Below are positions 1 through 11,880 of a stretch of 64,000 nucleotides of DNA, piece after piece. Both the position numbers and the translations under genes were made by a program. Below the pieces are notes generated by a model, which was not told where the DNA came from, searched no databases, and saw nothing but the letters and a program-made list of their open reading frames with translations. This stretch comes from Lytechinus variegatus (Eukaryota > Echinodermata > Echinoidea > Temnopleuroida > Toxopneustidae), in NCBI RefSeq assembly GCF_018143015.1, contig NC_054750.1, positions 3,763,501-3,827,500 of the forward strand. Reading direction: 5' to 3'. Each line of letters begins with the position of its first letter. The first letter of the stretch is position 1.

Positions 1-92
1 TGAAGCATCCCAAGAATTGTGCGGGGTTGCTTCGTATGTTATATACACTAAACACCATACACAGCAACACCTATAGCAGTCAGGTTGGTATG

Positions 93-688
93 TTAAAGGA
101 CAAGTCCACCCCAACGAAAACTTGATTTGAATAAAAAGAGAAAATTTCAACAAGCATAACACTGATAATTTCATCAAAATCGGATGTGAAATAAGAAAGT
201 TACGACATTTTGAAGTTTTGCTTCATTTCACAAAACAGTTATATACACATCTTGGTGGGTATGCAAATGAGGGAACTGATGGCATCACTCACTCACTATT
301 TCTTTTGTATTTTATTATATGAAATATTTTGATTTTCTCGTCATTGTCTTGTGAAATGAAGTTTCATTCCTCCCTGAACACGTGGAATTCCATTATTTTA
401 ATATTTTATGCTTCAGGCAAGGAGGTCCTAATCATCAAATTCGTAAAAATTGAATTGTATATTCAAACAATAAAAAACAAAAGAAATAGTGAGTGACATC
501 ATCGACTCTCTCATTTGGATGTAACTGGCTCGTTCATATAACTATTTTGTTAAAAATAAGTGAAACTTTGAAATGTCATAACTTTCTTATTTTACATCCG
601 ATTTTGATAAAATTTTCAGCATTGTGCTTGTCTGATTTTTCTCTATTGATTCAAATCAACATTTTTCTGAGGTGGACTTGACCTTTAA
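93..688. mobile_element. Foldback MITE family A, copy 1
   Basis: A ~600-bp element opens TTAAAGGACAAGTCCACC and closes GGTGGACTTGACCTTTAA. Each arm is about 200 bp and self-complementary (the outer arm carries ATCGGATGTGAAATAAGAAA and its reverse complement). A middle segment of about 190 bp separates the arms. There is no coding capacity. Copies recur at 5164, 30719 and 55515. Confidence 0.8.
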
Positions 689-1790
689 AATGAAGAAAAT
701 TTACCCAAATTACCGAAAAACGCTTTTTTTGCTTGTCACTCTCTTCTTCTTTTTTTTCGAAACCAGTACCCTCTCTGCAAAAATCATTCCCAGGCCCCTG
801 CTTGTGCAATATTTCAATATATTTTTACCACGGAGAAAGTCCCACCCGCACAATCTCTCGTAAATTGGTAATTAGACAGATTATCATAATATTCGAATTT
901 GAGAGAATCACAGTGAAATTATTTGGGAGTAAACGCAGAAACCCCAATGGAAGTAAAAAAAGAAGAAGAACATTAAGAAGATAGACGGGCGAGTACATCA
1001 GAGTAAATACATTAAGCTGTTTTGCCACTTCGCAACCGAGTGATTTATCACTTGTCATGCCGATGACATGGTTGACATATACTTCACTATCCTGCTATAG
1101 TCTCGAAAGCCAAACCATTTGGACAAAATGTGCTCTAAGGTCTCGAAGTGTAGGCATCCTCGCTGCTCATTATTTATGGAACTTCTAAATCAAATCATAA
1201 TATATTTTCATCACTGGCATACAGAGGGGGGTGGGGGCAGGGTGGCCTTGACCCCCCCCCCAACAAAAAAAGGAGGAAAGGGTGAAATGTTATATTTTTA
1301 TGTAAAAATCTCCCCCGAATATATTTTGTATTAAAAGGTCAACATTTTTTTGCTCTTTGGCTTATTAGTAAAAATATTACGCCAGCGGGTTTTCATGAGT
1401 CTCCAGGCTCGCTGCTCATGATTTATGAAACTGTTGGATTTGGATTGACAAGTCTGTCATAGTCATACAAAAAAATGTCCAGACGGAGGGGATGGGGGGG
1501 GGGGTGGCTGGAACTTCTGTAACATTACCCAATGCGAATTTGAATATGTTCCTCCTATCTTATACATATGCATATATATTCTTTCTGATAAGTTAATCAC
1601 AATTATCATGCAAACTGAAATTTAAAGACAAAACTCGTTTAGTTCATTGATATAAGACCCGCACATTTTAAAATGATAAAATAACAACATAAAATAAACC
1701 AAAAGTAAAACTGACCACTATATATTTTTTCTCATTCAATATGATTATTTTATTTGTCATGTTTGTTGCGGCCCGGGTTATGGTAAATGT
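689..1790. other. No gene seen
   Basis: AT-rich sequence with C/G homopolymer tracts around 1226-1262 and 1489-1503. Small reading frames here are not supported by codon bias or motifs. Confidence 0.5.
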
Positions 1791-1995
1791 CCACTCTAAA
1801 AACAGTGTACCCAATAGGCCTATTGGGTAAAATGGGGACATGTATGCTTGCTTGGTAAAATGATACCAAATACTTAATGAATTTTTACGCAATGTTGCAT
1901 TTAAATTTACTCTTTCAACTTATATTTTGCCCATAATGGGTTCTCTTTCTACCCAATATTTGGTAAATCTTTACTCAATCTTTTTTTAGAGTGTA
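1791..1995. mobile_element. Small MITE with ACTCTAAAAA ends
   Basis: A ~205-bp element begins CCACTCTAAAAACAG and ends TTTTTTTAGAGTGTAG, inverted complements of one another. The interior repeats ACCCAATA/TATTGGGT words on both strands. Non-autonomous. Confidence 0.55.
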
Positions 1996-2109
1996 GAGAT
2001 AGGGTTGGTTTAGTATTTTCCATTCTTTCTGTGATCGATCTATTATAACTAGTTAAAATGCTTGAATATGAATTAATGTATATAGACAGTTATAGAATAT
2101 GATTTGTGA

Positions 2110-2404
2110 GGCTCGAGAAAGAGCCCTGGGAACGATTTTTTTTAAACAGTGGATGTTGGTTTAAATTTGACAAGCAAAGAAAGAAAGAAAGAAAATTTCC
2201 TAAAAAACGAAGGTGAATGAAATTCAATTTCTGCTATTTAGAATACCTACCATTTTCCAGGGAGTGCTGACTATGGTGAATGATACACGCAGCACCCCCA
2301 GCTATATCAAAGGGGTGCTTCGGCATCCCCAGCTCCCCCGCTTCCCAGGGCAATGGCTTCAGGAAGGGTTTAAAGTGGATAGTAGGACCTCTTCCCGATT
2401 ATGA
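2110..2404 (+). repeat. Dispersed repeat family B, copy 1
   Basis: It opens with CTGGGAACGATTTTTTTT, then an AAAG-rich tract, then a GTGCTGACTATGG...ACACGCAGCACCCCC block and a GGGGTGCTTCGGCATCCCC block. Related copies lie at 46895-47030 and 55095-55375. It ends just before the gene 1 upstream region. Confidence 0.55.
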
Positions 2405-2680
2405 GTATGAGTGGGAAGACTAAACTGACAGCTAGCGTTGCTGTGATTGGTTGAACAATCATTTTATTGACCAGCTGATCGTGTTTGCTCACTATGTACC
2501 TGTGCAGTGCGTCGAGCTCGCCCCTCGTCAGCTGAAAAACAACTCGACACCGCTCACTCTGCTGCTTCACTGTAGAGTCCCAGCCCACTGACCGAGGAGC
2601 ACATCCACACCTGCGTTTCATGTCCCGGGTCATCTTGGTGATATCGCCCCCGAATAATATTTGTCGAGGAGTCTGACAAC
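2405..2680 (+). promoter_or_regulatory. Gene 1 upstream region with inverted CCAAT box
   Basis: This unique, relatively GC-rich stretch lies between a dispersed repeat (ending near 2404) and the gene 1 ATG. It carries GATTGG at 2445-2450, an inverted CCAAT box. No TATA box stands out. It probably holds the core promoter and/or 5' UTR, but the start site cannot be fixed from sequence alone. Confidence 0.35.
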
Positions 2681-3686
2681 ATGACAAACCTGTCGGGTCT
2701 GTATTTTCTGCAAGGGAACGCTGTCCTGCTTGCCTTTGCGATGCTGGTGTGGTGCTGTCCCACCACGCAGGTAACGCTGCATCGGGACCGCAGGGTTGTG
2801 GCGGTAGACGACCCCCTGGTTGACGGCGTCCGATCTGATGGCCACTCGAGCTCGTTGCTGGTCTCTGGGGTTGGAACTTCAGTCATGCCGTCGTCAGTCG
2901 TTGTCGACACTCACCGGCAGGTATACAACAGGGAGTCGGTGTCGGGTGGGACACGGTCGTCGGGGAATGACGTCCCCAGTGGAGTGTACAATTCCATGCA
3001 TCTTGACTCCACGAAATTCCCGTCGGTGAGACCTTCCACAAGAGAAATCATTGAGAAACAGTGGGGAGGTGGGCCTAGAGAAAGTACAGGAAGGGGGCAA
3101 TCGCCATCGGGACACACGCGGACAGGAGCATTACATAAATCAGGAGCCGCCGCCCTTGGAAACACCGGCAAAGGTGTCGGGAAGGGTACCCAAGAGTCGT
3201 CTGATCTACCTCCAGAGGCCGATGGAGGAGGGGGTAGAGGAATGGATGTAATTGGAGCAATACCAGGAGAAGGGAATAATGAACCATCGGAAAGAATCAT
3301 AGACGACTCACCGATAGCAGGAGGGGGAATCGACGTCGACGGAGCTGTGAAATACGACGTCCCGAAGCAGACGACGTGTGAGAAATGCAAGAAACAGCGC
3401 GACGAAGAGCTCCTGGAGCAGTACGATCCCAACGCCCTGATGCAGCTTCGTATAGAATCCATCAAACGCCGCATCCTTGACAAACTCCGGATGGAACGCC
3501 CCCCTCAAGTCAACATGAGTTCAATCAACGTCCCAGCGCCTCTGTCCGAGGGTGCTTTCATAGCTGAAGGCGAGGAGGAAGTTAGGCATCATGTCCATCA
3601 AGTTCCCAGTGATGCAGAGGAAGATTACGATACATCGGAGGATTATTATGGAAAGACAACCAGGGTTATCATAACGGCCAAAGCAG
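2681..3686 (+). CDS. Activin/inhibin-beta-type TGF-beta precursor, gene 1, coding exon 1
   Basis: This exon encodes residues 1-335 and the first base of codon 336 of a 584-aa secreted ligand precursor. The start is an ATG with A at -3, and a hydrophobic signal peptide follows (about residues 14-26, AVLLAFAMLVWCC). Residues 40-225 are Gly/Ser/Pro-rich and low in complexity, longer than in vertebrate activins. The conserved prodomain begins at a CEKC pair (233-236), followed by an amphipathic latency helix (about 255-272, RIESIKRRILDKLR) as in inhibin-beta and myostatin prodomains. An acidic stretch and RVIITAKA precede the splice. The donor is GCAG|GTGAGT at 3686/3687, phase 1. The open frame continues to 3880 past the donor, but that part is intronic. 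The direct join to 23586 restores codon GAA and homology. By family, the product is processed in the secretory pathway and signals as a disulfide dimer through type I/II serine-threonine kinase receptors. Clade call is firm; one-to-one orthology with a named activin is not claimed. Confidence 0.9.
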
Positions 3687-4097
3687 GTGAGTTTATCATA
3701 AATTTCAACCATCCGAATATTGATCTCAATCATTTGATCAGATTGTCCTTATACAGGGCAGTCAATGTTGTTCCCCTCCTGAGCCCTGCTATGTTTAATA
3801 CACTACCATTGAAGCAATTCTTTACGATTATACAGATCATAATTTGTGTTGAATTGAAAATTAAAACAAAATTCTATTAGGTTATAATCCATATTAAAAG
3901 ACATTAGAAAGATACCAGAATTTGAACCAAATTTAATCGGATCTGAGCTTTCAGTGGATGTCTTTGCAATATTAGGCGATTAGTTTGAGGATCGTCTGAG
4001 TTATTTTCATGTCAGGAAAAGAAATGCCTCATTCAAATTGACAAATCTCTTTTAATAGTAAAAACAAACAATCCATTCATGGTGCCATACAGATTAT

Positions 4098-4256
4098 GTG
4101 AATCATCACCATTATCACCTCCACCATCGTCATCATCACCGTCATTGTCCTTACCATCACACTCTCCACCTAATCCCCCTTTCCCTCCCCGCTCATCACG
4201 TCCCCTCCTCTTCATCATTCATTATCATTATCATTCATTATCATCATCGTCATCAC

Positions 4257-4291
<35 letters not shown>

Positions 4292-4332
4292 CCATCACCC
4301 TCATCATCAACACCATCATCATCATCATCACC

Positions 4333-4363
<31 letters not shown>

Positions 4364-4396
4364 CCACCATCATCATCACCACCATCATCATCTCTT
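4098..4396. repeat. CAT/TCA trinucleotide microsatellite
   Basis: A ~300-bp array of CAT with CAC interruptions. It gives long poly-Ser and poly-His open frames that are not genes. Confidence 0.95.
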
Positions 4397-5163
4397 TGAA
4401 AACGGATTTAATAGAATGGTGGAAGAATCACGCTTTGAACTTCCAAGCATTGGTAAAACATCACGTGAAATTGTGAAATGGTTTTCGTATGGATGCACTT
4501 TGCAACAAACTATAAAACTCGTCCTGAAATCCATTTTCGAGCAGTGACTACATAACGAAGTTTAAACGAACTATGTTCATTATGTGTAATCAAAATAGAC
4601 TTTGAACATCATTGAAGACTCTTCGACAATGTCATAAAATTTGCACTTGAACTTGTTCACAGATCTACACAAATATTGTTGTTTGCCATCCATTATCTGA
4701 TTACAGAATAGTCATCATGATAGTAGTCTGATCGGCAGAGCGCATATAAACTTTGGACACGAACCATCGAGATGGAATTATTCATTTAGACATGAGAGAT
4801 TAAATCATTGAATAAATTAGCTTGAGTTTTTCTGCAGATGAGAAAACACTTTACTAAAAAGGCAATATCAAACTCCACTTTTCATGCTTTCATTGTTTTA
4901 GTGAGAAAAGGGAGTTATCTCCTGGGCCCCGTTCAATGAAGAGGCACGTTGCCATTACTGTATTACCGGCAAAGAAATTATTAGTTGATTATTTTGATTA
5001 TATTCTGAGCCATGTTACAATTGTAGTTTCCACGATTGCCAAGTTACCATAGTTGTAAGTCCTCTTGAAATGGTACCCTGACTTTGTAAGCAAAACATAT
5101 ATTTACAAAAAGTGATTTGTTAGTTTTGATTTTTTTAAAGAAAAGGTTCCAAGACATTAACCC

Positions 5164-5769
5164 TTAAAGGTCAAGTCCACCTCAGAAAAATGTTGATTCG
5201 AATCAACAGAGAAAAATCAGAGGAGCATAGTGCTCAAAATTTCAAAAAAATCGGATGTAAAATAAGAAAGTTATGACATTTTAAAGTTTCGCTTATTTTT
5301 CACAAAGTAGTTATATGCACAATTTAGTCTCATGCAAATGACAGAATCGATGATGTCCCTCACGCACTATTTCTTTTGTTTTTTATTGTTCGAATTATAT
5401 TATTTCAATTTTTGTAGATTTGACAATAAGGACCAACTTGACTGAACCATAAAATGTAAAGCAACGGTAATTCAACATGTTCAGGGAGAAATAAAACTTT
5501 GTTTCACAGGACATTAAGGAGAAAATTAGAATATTTCATATTTCATATAAAAAATCAAAAGAAATAGTGAGTGAGTGATGCCATCACTTCCCTCATTTGC
5601 ATACCGACCGGGATAAGCATGTAACTGTTTTGTGAAATTAAGCAAAACTTTAAAATGTCATAACTTTCTTATTTTACATCCGATTTTGATGAATTTTCAG
5701 TGTTATGCTTGTTGGATTTTTCTCTTTTTATTCAAATCAATTTTTGTTGGGGGTGGACTTGTCCTTTAA
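5164..5769. mobile_element. Foldback MITE family A, copy 2
   Basis: Complete copy, opening TTAAAGGTCAAGTCCACC and closing GGTGGACTTGTCCTTTAA, in the gene 1 intron. Same arm and core layout as copy 1. Confidence 0.8.
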
Positions 5770-6224
5770 ATAGAGCCCAGTTATTTGCAGCAGTTGTAGT
5801 TGTTCAAATATCAATCAATGATAAACTTTTCAGCTTATTAGGATTTTATTACCTATTGACGTGAAGTGCTTTTATAACTTGCATTACATTCTGGAGCAAA
5901 GTATTCGATCCACATTATACTTTCCCTGCATGGCTCGAAATTTTTACCTTAGAAACTACATTCCTGTGTAATGTACCAGGATAGAGATTTTCTCGGAAAT
6001 TTCACATTTATTGATGCCAGTCAAGCGTTTTACAACTGTTTTTTTTTCAAGCTCGTATGAGAATGAAACATTCACAGGAATTTTTTTTCTGCTTTTTAGA
6101 TGGACCACGTACTACATGTACATATGGTCTTGTTAAATAACTTGTTAAAGTTGTGAAAGTTTTCTCTATTACTTGTTCAAACCTATAAGTCTCTGTCAAC
6201 CACACTACCTTCTTACATTTCTTT

Positions 6225-6510
6225 ATTATTTCAGCAACAAAGATCTACTTACTCTCTTCGTTCTACTGCTGCTCCTTCCTATGTAATTCAAAGTCCAGAA
6301 AACAGGCCGGTTTCAACTCCTTTCAATCTCTTGCCCCCCGACTTTGGAACAAACTCCCTCCATCTCTTCGAAACCTCTCTTCTCTTAACCTCTTCAAAAA
6401 ACATCTCAAAACACATAACCATAAACCTTAACTTGTCTTATGCAATTAACAGCGCTTTGTATTCTCTGGAAAAAGCGCTATATAAATCCAACTATTATTA
6501 TTATTAACTT
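6225..6510 (+). mobile_element. LINE 3' end (CR1/L2/Jockey-like), truncated
   Basis: The 3' terminus of a reverse-transcriptase ORF is readable: APRLWNKLPPSLRNL then FKKHLKTH and a stop near 6431. An upstream part (TYSLRSTAAPS) is in another frame, so there is at least one frameshift near 6290. A short 3' UTR with AGCGCTATATAA and a terminal ATT repeat follow, as in many invertebrate LINEs. 5'-truncated and dead. Confidence 0.7.
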
Positions 6511-7124
6511 GTAAAAGATTCAGTGGTCTAGCGATCTGGTGAAATGATTCGAAGCCATGTTGATAACCCTTCTGCTCCTCTTTGGTATGGTATTAATCCC
6601 CATCAGGTCCCTCAGATAGGACTTCAAGCCATCGGTCGTCTGTTTACTTTATAACAATTATCATATGCTTCGTTAATAGTCGGATAAAACAACTTTCAAT
6701 GAACCATTAAAACCACATTAATTTTAAAATGTTTTAAAGTAAGGTCTTCCCAAAAATATAGTTCGAACTTCAATTTAATGGTCCCAACTGGTGAATTTGT
6801 ATGTTTTTTTTCTCGACGTGCATGCCACGGAACGTACTAGGATCAGTAACAATATTCTTTGGTAGCATTCTGGACTTTGATATTTGTCTAAGGATGGCAA
6901 GGATTTCCCCATCATTTGACTCATGTCATTCGAAGATACTACAGTCACGGGATAAGCTTCATGACAATGGTTATACAAACCATATAGTTATGGAAACACA
7001 GCGACTGCTGCACTTATCGTAAACTGGGATCGAAGTATAGGAAAAATTAACTTACATTTTGTGGAAATTTATGGAGCTGTAATTGCTTGTTCTTCTACTG
7101 ACAATGATAATTTTTTATTTACCC

Positions 7125-7345
7125 AGGGTAGCCACTTCACCTCTTGTGAATTGTTTTCCAAGCGGGGTCCTGCACAGCGTAACGTTATTATTACCCGTTT
7201 TCTTTTCTAGCACGTCGAGCGCCTGACAAGAGTGCAGAAGGTCCCCATTTCTCGGCCGGGGATCGAACCCATGACCCAAACTCGTTACCCCCTTTAACAG
7301 CTTCAGGTTGACAAGGGTGTAGTGACCGAGTGTAGCGACCGAGAA
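7125..7345 (-). mobile_element. tRNA-like SINE fragment
   Basis: On the minus strand a B-box-like GGTTCGATCCC (7269-7259) sits in a context resembling the 3' half of a tRNA. The opposite half is degraded. It is not a functional tRNA gene. Confidence 0.4.
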
Positions 7346-10230
7346 GGAGAATTTGTTATTTTCGCATAAAATATTCAGCATTTTGAACTAAGCTTGGTAG
7401 AGGGTGTTTCGTTAAGCTTGTTCGAAAGGAAAACACACGAGGTGATCCGTACGGTCGTTAAAAATGAGATTTCTTTATTTCTTGCATCGATGTAATCGAA
7501 TATAACACCACAAGGCCTTGCCATCAGATGCTTCATAACAATAATAGCATTCCGCCATTTTTAATTCAAGCTTGGTATTCATGTTTTTTTTTTATTTCTT
7601 AACAAGGTGTATAACAACAATTTGCAGTGAAGAGGATGCTATGTTATCCAGTGAAAGAAGCATTTTCAGCCTATATAGGGTATTGTAGTGAAGGGGCACT
7701 TGTACGCGAGGGAGCGTAGCGATCAAGCCAAAAATAGCTACTTGAAGTAGTGGCAGGTCCTAAATAGACCTACTACGATCCCCATCAGACCCCATTTTCA
7801 TTTCAAAAGGTAGGGGTAATGGACTCATTTTTTAATTTTGAATGTTTTATTAAGTGTATATTTTAATAAACAATGAGAATGGGTGGGAAGCATGGCCTCA
7901 CGTTCGTATCCTTGGCTAAGCTAATGTTTGAGTATTAATGAAAAAAAATCTATTTCTTGGATTAGATATTGAAATGATTGTAAACTAATTCTGAAGTTTA
8001 CACAATACAAAATGGAGAGATTGAATCGGTAGTTTGCTCATTGCACCATTGCTCATAGGACAAGTAGAGTGTAAAAAAACGTAACAATCCCCCAAAAATA
8101 CATCGTTAAAAGCGAAGTAATTACGAAATTAGTAACCTTGATTTATAGACAAATTTGGGCATGGTGGTTACACTGTAAATTACAAATTTACCATAATTAT
8201 GATAATCGTAAGTTCTTTATGATAAGGTCCCGGGTCGATGTTCTGGAATCAATAATTACATCCCATGCAGTGATCTATTCATAAACTGAATAATGTACTA
8301 ATAGCATTACAATAATATATTTATCATTTTATTGATTTTCTATTATTATGTTTTGCTATTTTCCCACTTTCTTCAAAGCCCATAACAAAAAAAAGAATGA
8401 GAAATTGAGACTTAAAAAAAAACCACGACTTCTCCCAAACTAGTGCTTTAGACAGAACTTATACAATAGTAATAATATTATAAGAATAATATATAGCATA
8501 TGCGGTTTTGATGATTTTAATCTTGAAATTCCCCCCATCTTCTTCAAACTCTTTAACGAAGTAGAAGAAAAAGGGGAGTAAATTAAAAACAACAATTTGA
8601 CCCAAACTGGTGCTTTAGACAGAACGTACACAATGAATGGTGACAAAATAATTTTAAGTGGCCTGAAATGATTGATGAAACTGCCTATTTTTCTGGTCAT
8701 TGAATAACTAATCTCATTATCAGGCCTTAAGTGACCCAGTAACCTATGAAATGTGACAATAATAATAATAAAAAAATCCCCAAATCTCAGCTGATCCGGG
8801 CTAATGCTTTACCTGTGTGATTTGTCCAGGCACGCACACGAGACACAGGTGAGATGACAATCGCATCTGTTTACCGACGATTATCTCTGCTTTTTTAAAC
8901 TTTTGTACTGGGTTGCCATCGCTTGGGGAGCGGAGCAATGCAAATAGAAAAACAACCCTTTCTTCCCTCAGAAAAAAAATGTACAATTGACTCGATATCA
9001 AAGCAAGAAACCAGGACCTTTGTTTGCTGACCGTATTTTTCCTTCTGTTTTTCATTTTATCTGCAATCTGCGCCCTCTTCTTTTGCTCTTACACTCTTTT
9101 GAACAGATGCGCTCTACAAAGCACCACATTTGAAAGCTTTCGCCATTAGAAGTTGATGTATTTATCAAATCAGATAAAAGGTAGAATTACGACACAGCCA
9201 GGGTCTCTTGACACGAGATTAATGCCAAATTGTATGCAGCATCACCTGGAATGGTTAACAGATAACAAGGATTCCATCAAAATATATTAACCGTTAAACG
9301 CTGAAAAATACAGCATTTGTATGTTCCAGAACAGAAGGCATTATTGTTTGTAAGAGTTGTTTTTAATCTTCCGAAAGCCCCCATGATCTTTGGGTAAAAC
9401 CTATTAATCTCTGTTATGCATAGAAACCATATGATATACCAATTCTAGAGCACAAGAGAGTCTATTGTAAGAAGTGATCACAACACAATACAGATGTCAT
9501 TATTCTATAAAAGCGAGTGTTTATTTGTTATAACAGCTGTATTCCAATTCATTACATAGGTTGCTTTTCGTGCTCAATATTGAGTTTGCATTATCATTTA
9601 TTTATGATATCAATAATAGTACCGACGACCAGTTGGCCTCGCGAGATTATTAATTGCATAAAAACATGATAAATACTGTTTTGACCGTCTTCTCATTGCA
9701 TTGTAGATACAGATTATCTACCTTTTCTTGCTTTATATTTATAAGATTACGGATTACACTTTAAGTATCGTTCCTTGTCTATCCTTTAAAAAAAATTGGT
9801 AGATTAAATGAGGATATACAATATCTAATAAAAATGGCCACGATAATCAATGAATGACAACAAAATGAAACATTTACAAACTATTAAATTATGAGAGGCC
9901 TGTTTAGCGCAAAACCATATAAATGTCAAATTATCCGTGCTCAAACGCTAAAATGGCTGTGTGCGCTTCCATGCCTACTGAATAATTATGATTATTGGTA
10001 TTATTCAATGGTTTCATAATATTAATACTAATAAACCGAAGAAAACAATATTTAATATAATAAAATTCTATATGGCTATTGAATGATATTATTTCATTGG
10101 TTTCGTGGTATTAATACCAATAAACTGTAGAAAAAAATATGATATAATAGAATTCTCCTCTTTTCGATAAACGTTGTAAGGATTTACATGAATTTGCATT
10201 AAGCGTTCAAAACCACTAATTTGGTAAAGC
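7346..10230. other. AT-rich intronic region with diverged tandem duplications
   Basis: Two local duplications are visible. About 110 bp at 8360-8470 recurs at 8530-8640 (both contain GTGCTTTAGACAGAAC, offset 169), with a weaker third trace near 8775-8815. About 70 bp at 9999-10068 recurs at 10089-10157. Nothing coding is seen. Confidence 0.5.
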
Positions 10231-10239
10231 GTTTATTCC

Positions 10240-10550
10240 CATTTTTATCCGACAGTTACCATAGTAACAATTATACAACAGTGCTTCTCAACCAATCGAA
10301 ATCAAGGAAAGTAGTCAGATCTGAAAAAAAAATAAATGTCAAGCGACAAAATAGCTGAAGCGCCCCTGCGGAGTAAATTTATTCCTTGAAACAGAGGGCC
10401 CACGACAGTTGCTACGCAAGTGAGGAATGTTTGGGGAACGTTTCAGGGAGGGGGGGGGGGGGTGGCGGACGTTTTGTTAACAAGTCTGACAATTACCATA
10501 GAAACAGTGTTTCGTAGCCAATAAAAATCAAGGAAAGTTGTCCGACCTTC
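10240..10550. repeat. Two partial copies of a CCATAGTAAC-containing repeat
   Basis: Around 10250-10325 and 10440-10550 the same order appears: a sentence with TTACCATAG(T/A)AAC, then CCAAT(C/A)(G/A)AAATCAAGGAAAGT(A/T)GTC. A reverse-orientation relative is at 14400-14530. Probably fragments of one MITE family. The second carries a G run (10449-10461). Confidence 0.45.
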
Positions 10551-10829
10551 AGACATGTCAAACTCAACTACTTGTCAGACGCAGGCATGAATGACAATGC
10601 TCACCGATGAATGCATTGTACATGGGAACGTGTTATAAATATCTAAGCAGGGAAATGTTAATGAGACTCCATGATGCATTAATATTCATGGAACATGATC
10701 ATAAATATACTTGAAATCAAATACACAAAACCAGCATTAGCTGATTTTACTTGATTATACGTTATTAAGGACGAAGGCCCCCAGTCTGTAGTTATGATAG
10801 GGCGTATATAGCAGAAGCCTCGTGACCAC

Positions 10830-11010
10830 GTGACCACACGGACCAGTGGTTAGAGCATTGGACCCATGATGGGTTGTGGGTTCGAATCCCCGCCATGTCA
10901 TTGTCTCCTCTGTGATAAAAACACCCAGGATTATTTTTGACTTCTACAAGGGCAGGCACTAGGCCTACGCCTGATAAACTTGGACAGGAAATGTTTCCTC
11001 TGTAATTTGG
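10830..11010 (+). mobile_element. tRNA-like SINE
   Basis: An A-box-like CAGTGGTTAGAGCATTGG (10843-10860) is followed by a perfect B box GGTTCGAATCC (10879-10889) at tRNA spacing, then a non-tRNA body. The acceptor stem does not pair well, so this is a SINE head rather than a tRNA gene. Confidence 0.55.
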
Positions 11011-11616
11011 TATATACCAGCTTGCCATTTAGCAGCAAGAACATGCCGAGTTCCTATACGGGAGCCATAAAACAGATACAGAAACGGAAAGTTTCAAGCC
11101 AGGCTGTCAATTCCTACGGGAGTGAAGTTCTGGATTTTGTTTTTTCTGTATTCGTAAATCGGGGAACATTTTCTCACCTGAACCGTCGTAAACCTTGAGC
11201 TCGTAGTGGAACGGTGTTATGTTGTAATTGGAAACATGCGAACCTTGACACGATGGGCTTCATAGTAAATCTACCCGGGCAGGGACAGACAACCTACTTT
11301 TCTCCAAGGTCATTACCAAGCGATCAGAATCTGAACATCAATGTGTGCTGCTATGTAGGTGGAAACGCGAGCGCACCCAGACATTATCGAATGAACTCAA
11401 ATTCATTCGATCAGATGAATGAAAAATATCGAAGGTCAAATGAGATGAAAAGAGTAAAAAAGAGTAAATGCAAAAAACAAGCGAATCCACAAAACTGGCA
11501 GTGTTTAATTTCTCAAAGCTTGATTGATTAATGATAAATAATAATAATAATAGTTACATTTTATATAGCGCTTTATACTCCTAATACATGTATTTTACAT
11601 TTTAATTATTTCCCCT

Positions 11617-11880
11617 CAGGGGCGTCACTAGGGGGGAGGGGGGGGGGGGGGTGAGTGCGGAAGTACCGAACAAAAAGTCGTCGGCGGAGGCCGGGGGGGG
11701 GTAGGGTGGGGGTGGTGGAGGGGCTTTGAGAAGGGCAATAATTTGTTCTTGTTTGTCTCCCCCCAAATTGCACCCCCTTGAACAAAAGAAAATGGTGACG
11801 GCACTGCCCTGTCGTCGGTTTCGTATCGGGCAAAATTTATATGAAAAAAGTTGCGAGGGAGCGAAGCGAGCTAGCAAAAA
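11617..11880. mobile_element. hAT-like TIR element fragment
   Basis: It begins CAGGGGCGTCACTAGGG, a terminal motif like those at 56094 and 61167, and reaches GAGCGAAGCGAGC, the same kind of internal repeat unit. The far end was not found. Long G and C runs are present. Confidence 0.4.

Noticed and set aside
3687-3880. Extension of gene 1 exon 1 to the stop at 3880
   Set aside because: A strong donor (GTGAGT) at 3687 coincides with the end of similarity to activin prodomains; the residues beyond it resemble no prodomain.
4079-4547. Long Ser-rich and His-rich open frames
   Set aside because: They are translations of the CAT microsatellite in different frames; no start context, splice site or conserved flank.
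10830-10905. A functional tRNA gene
   Set aside because: A and B boxes are present but the acceptor and anticodon stems do not pair; it fits a SINE head.
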